Source of the DNA: Ruminococcaceae bacterium UBA1320
GTDB lineage: Bacteria; Bacillota; Clostridia; Oscillospirales; Ethanoligenentaceae
Reading direction: 5' to 3'
NCBI GenBank assembly: GCA_002306975.1
Contig: DBTI01000103.1
Location: 1 to 5,519, forward strand
DNA: 5,519 nt
Shown here: piece after piece, positions 4,711 to 5,519 of the stretch
Layout: every line of letters begins with the position of its first letter
Position numbering within the stretch: position 1 is the stretch's first letter
The notes under the pieces: generated by a model
Database searches by the model: none
Seen by the model: only the letters and a program-made list of their open reading frames with translations
What the model was told of the DNA's origin: nothing
Program-made: the position numbers and the translations under genes

Positions 4711-5519
4711 ATGGAACAAAATCAAATTCTAGAAAAACCGGCGGAGGAACAGCCAAATTCTGAAAGTACTATGAAGCGTGATAATATATTTGTGCTGCTC
4801 TCTTTTGTTACAGGCTTTGCGTTTTTCGAGTTTGTTTTATTTGGCGGCTTTGGCATCGGTGTGCCATTGTTCTTCGCGCTTTTTTACCCTGTGGCGGCGG
4901 TTTACCTTAGCCGCAGGCATAAGATTTTTACAAAGCAGTCGCTTCTGACTTTTCTGCCTGTTTTGATACTGCTCGTTTGCTTTGCGGTGTTTGACAACAT
5001 CGTCCTGCGTGTATTTAACGTAATTGCGCTGTGGATTTGCGTGACTTTTAACCTACTAACCATGTCGGAACTTGAGGGCAACCCGATTTTTTGGGCAGGC
5101 GCATGGTTCGATATCCTTAAAGCAACGTTTTATATGCCGTTTAATAATATAGGCAAACGTATTTCAAATTTTTTCGGCTCATTCAAGTCACAAAACCGGA
5201 GAAACGTCGGTATCGTTCTTTTAACACTGCTTGGAATCAGCCCTCTTGTTATTCTGGTCCTTGTGCTGCTCGCGAGCTCCGATGCGGGATTTGAAAGAAT
5301 GCTCAACAGCATGGCAAACTCTATCACGGCAGACGCCTGGGGATATATTGGAAAGATTATACTCGCCGCGCTTCTTACCTTTCCGCTTTTCAATCTGCTC
5401 TATGCTCTTTGCAGCCAAAAACGGCAGCAAAAACATCCTGTTGACGGCTTCATGCTCAAAACTGCCTGCCTTAACCCACTTGCAACCGCGTCCGCTCTTT
5501 ACGCGTTCAGTTTCATTTA
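4711..5519 (+). CDS. DUF4173/DUF4153-like polytopic membrane protein (3' end outside window)
   Basis: The frame is open from ATG 4711 to the window edge, giving 269 residues without a stop. The first 23 residues are polar and acidic, probably cytoplasmic. Predicted membrane helices lie at about 25-45, 48-67, 77-95, 98-117, 167-188 and 212-235. The early GGFGIGVPLFF motif (45-55) is typical of the DUF4153/DUF4173 group of Bacillota membrane proteins, often encoded beside DUF2975 and YozG-like genes. A conserved-looking segment, NPIFWAGAWFDILKATFYMPFNN (about 124-146), sits on the loop before helix 5. The ribosome site AGGGG is 8 nt upstream. The family function is unknown; the assignment is by recognition of the motif and neighbourhood and is firmer for 'polytopic membrane protein' than for the exact family. 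Confidence 0.75.
   Translation, partial: MEQNQILEKPAEEQPNSESTMKRDNIFVLLSFVTGFAFFEFVLFGGFGIGVPLFFALFYPVAAVYLSRRHKIFTKQSLLTFLPVLILLVCFAVFDNIVLRVFNVIALWICVTFNLLTMSELEGNPIFWAGAWFDILKATFYMPFNNIGKRISNFFGSFKSQNRRNVGIVLLTLLGISPLVILVLVLLASSDAGFERMLNSMANSITADAWGYIGKIILAALLTFPLFNLLYALCSQKRQQKHPVDGFMLKTACLNPLATASALYAFSFI

Overview
The window comes from a Bacillota chromosome, most likely a member of class Clostridia. This is inferred from strong purine-rich ribosome sites (GTGGAGG, AGGGG), a TTG start, mid-range GC coding sequence with AT-rich spacers, the pst-phoU-phoB-phoR gene order, and a DUF2975 / YozG-like HTH / DUF4173-like gene set. The genus cannot be fixed from sequence alone. All genes lie on the + strand.

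Region 1 (1-3416) is the end of a phosphate uptake and sensing locus. It holds the last 48 codons of pstB (ATPase of the high-affinity phosphate ABC transporter), then phoU (negative regulator), then a PhoB/PhoP-type response regulator and a PhoR-type sensor kinase. Together these form the standard phosphate-starvation circuit: transporter state is relayed through PhoU to PhoR, which phosphorylates PhoB. No convincing promoter is visible inside the cluster, so cotranscription from upstream is likely. Hairpins sit in the pstB-phoU and phoB-phoR gaps, and an intrinsic terminator follows phoR.

Region 2 (3417-3736) has no credible gene. It holds a cluster of three degenerate palindromic repeat units (about 3430-3641), one of them inverted relative to the other two, resembling REP/BIME or MITE-type intergenic repeats.

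Region 3 (3737-5519) is a second, independent transcription unit. It starts at a perfect TTGACA-17-TATAAT promoter whose -35 overlaps one copy of a 15-bp direct repeat set 21 bp apart. A structured leader leads into a four-helix DUF2975 membrane protein, a 78-residue Xre-type regulator 13 nt downstream, and, after a 95-nt gap, a polytopic DUF4173/DUF4153-like membrane protein cut by the window edge. The leader of the first gene and the gap before the third share a hairpin with the same core and different but still complementary outer pairs, plus an identical TTGCTATATT box just before the ribosome site. That shared element is the most unusual signal found. The phosphate genes themselves are ordinary.
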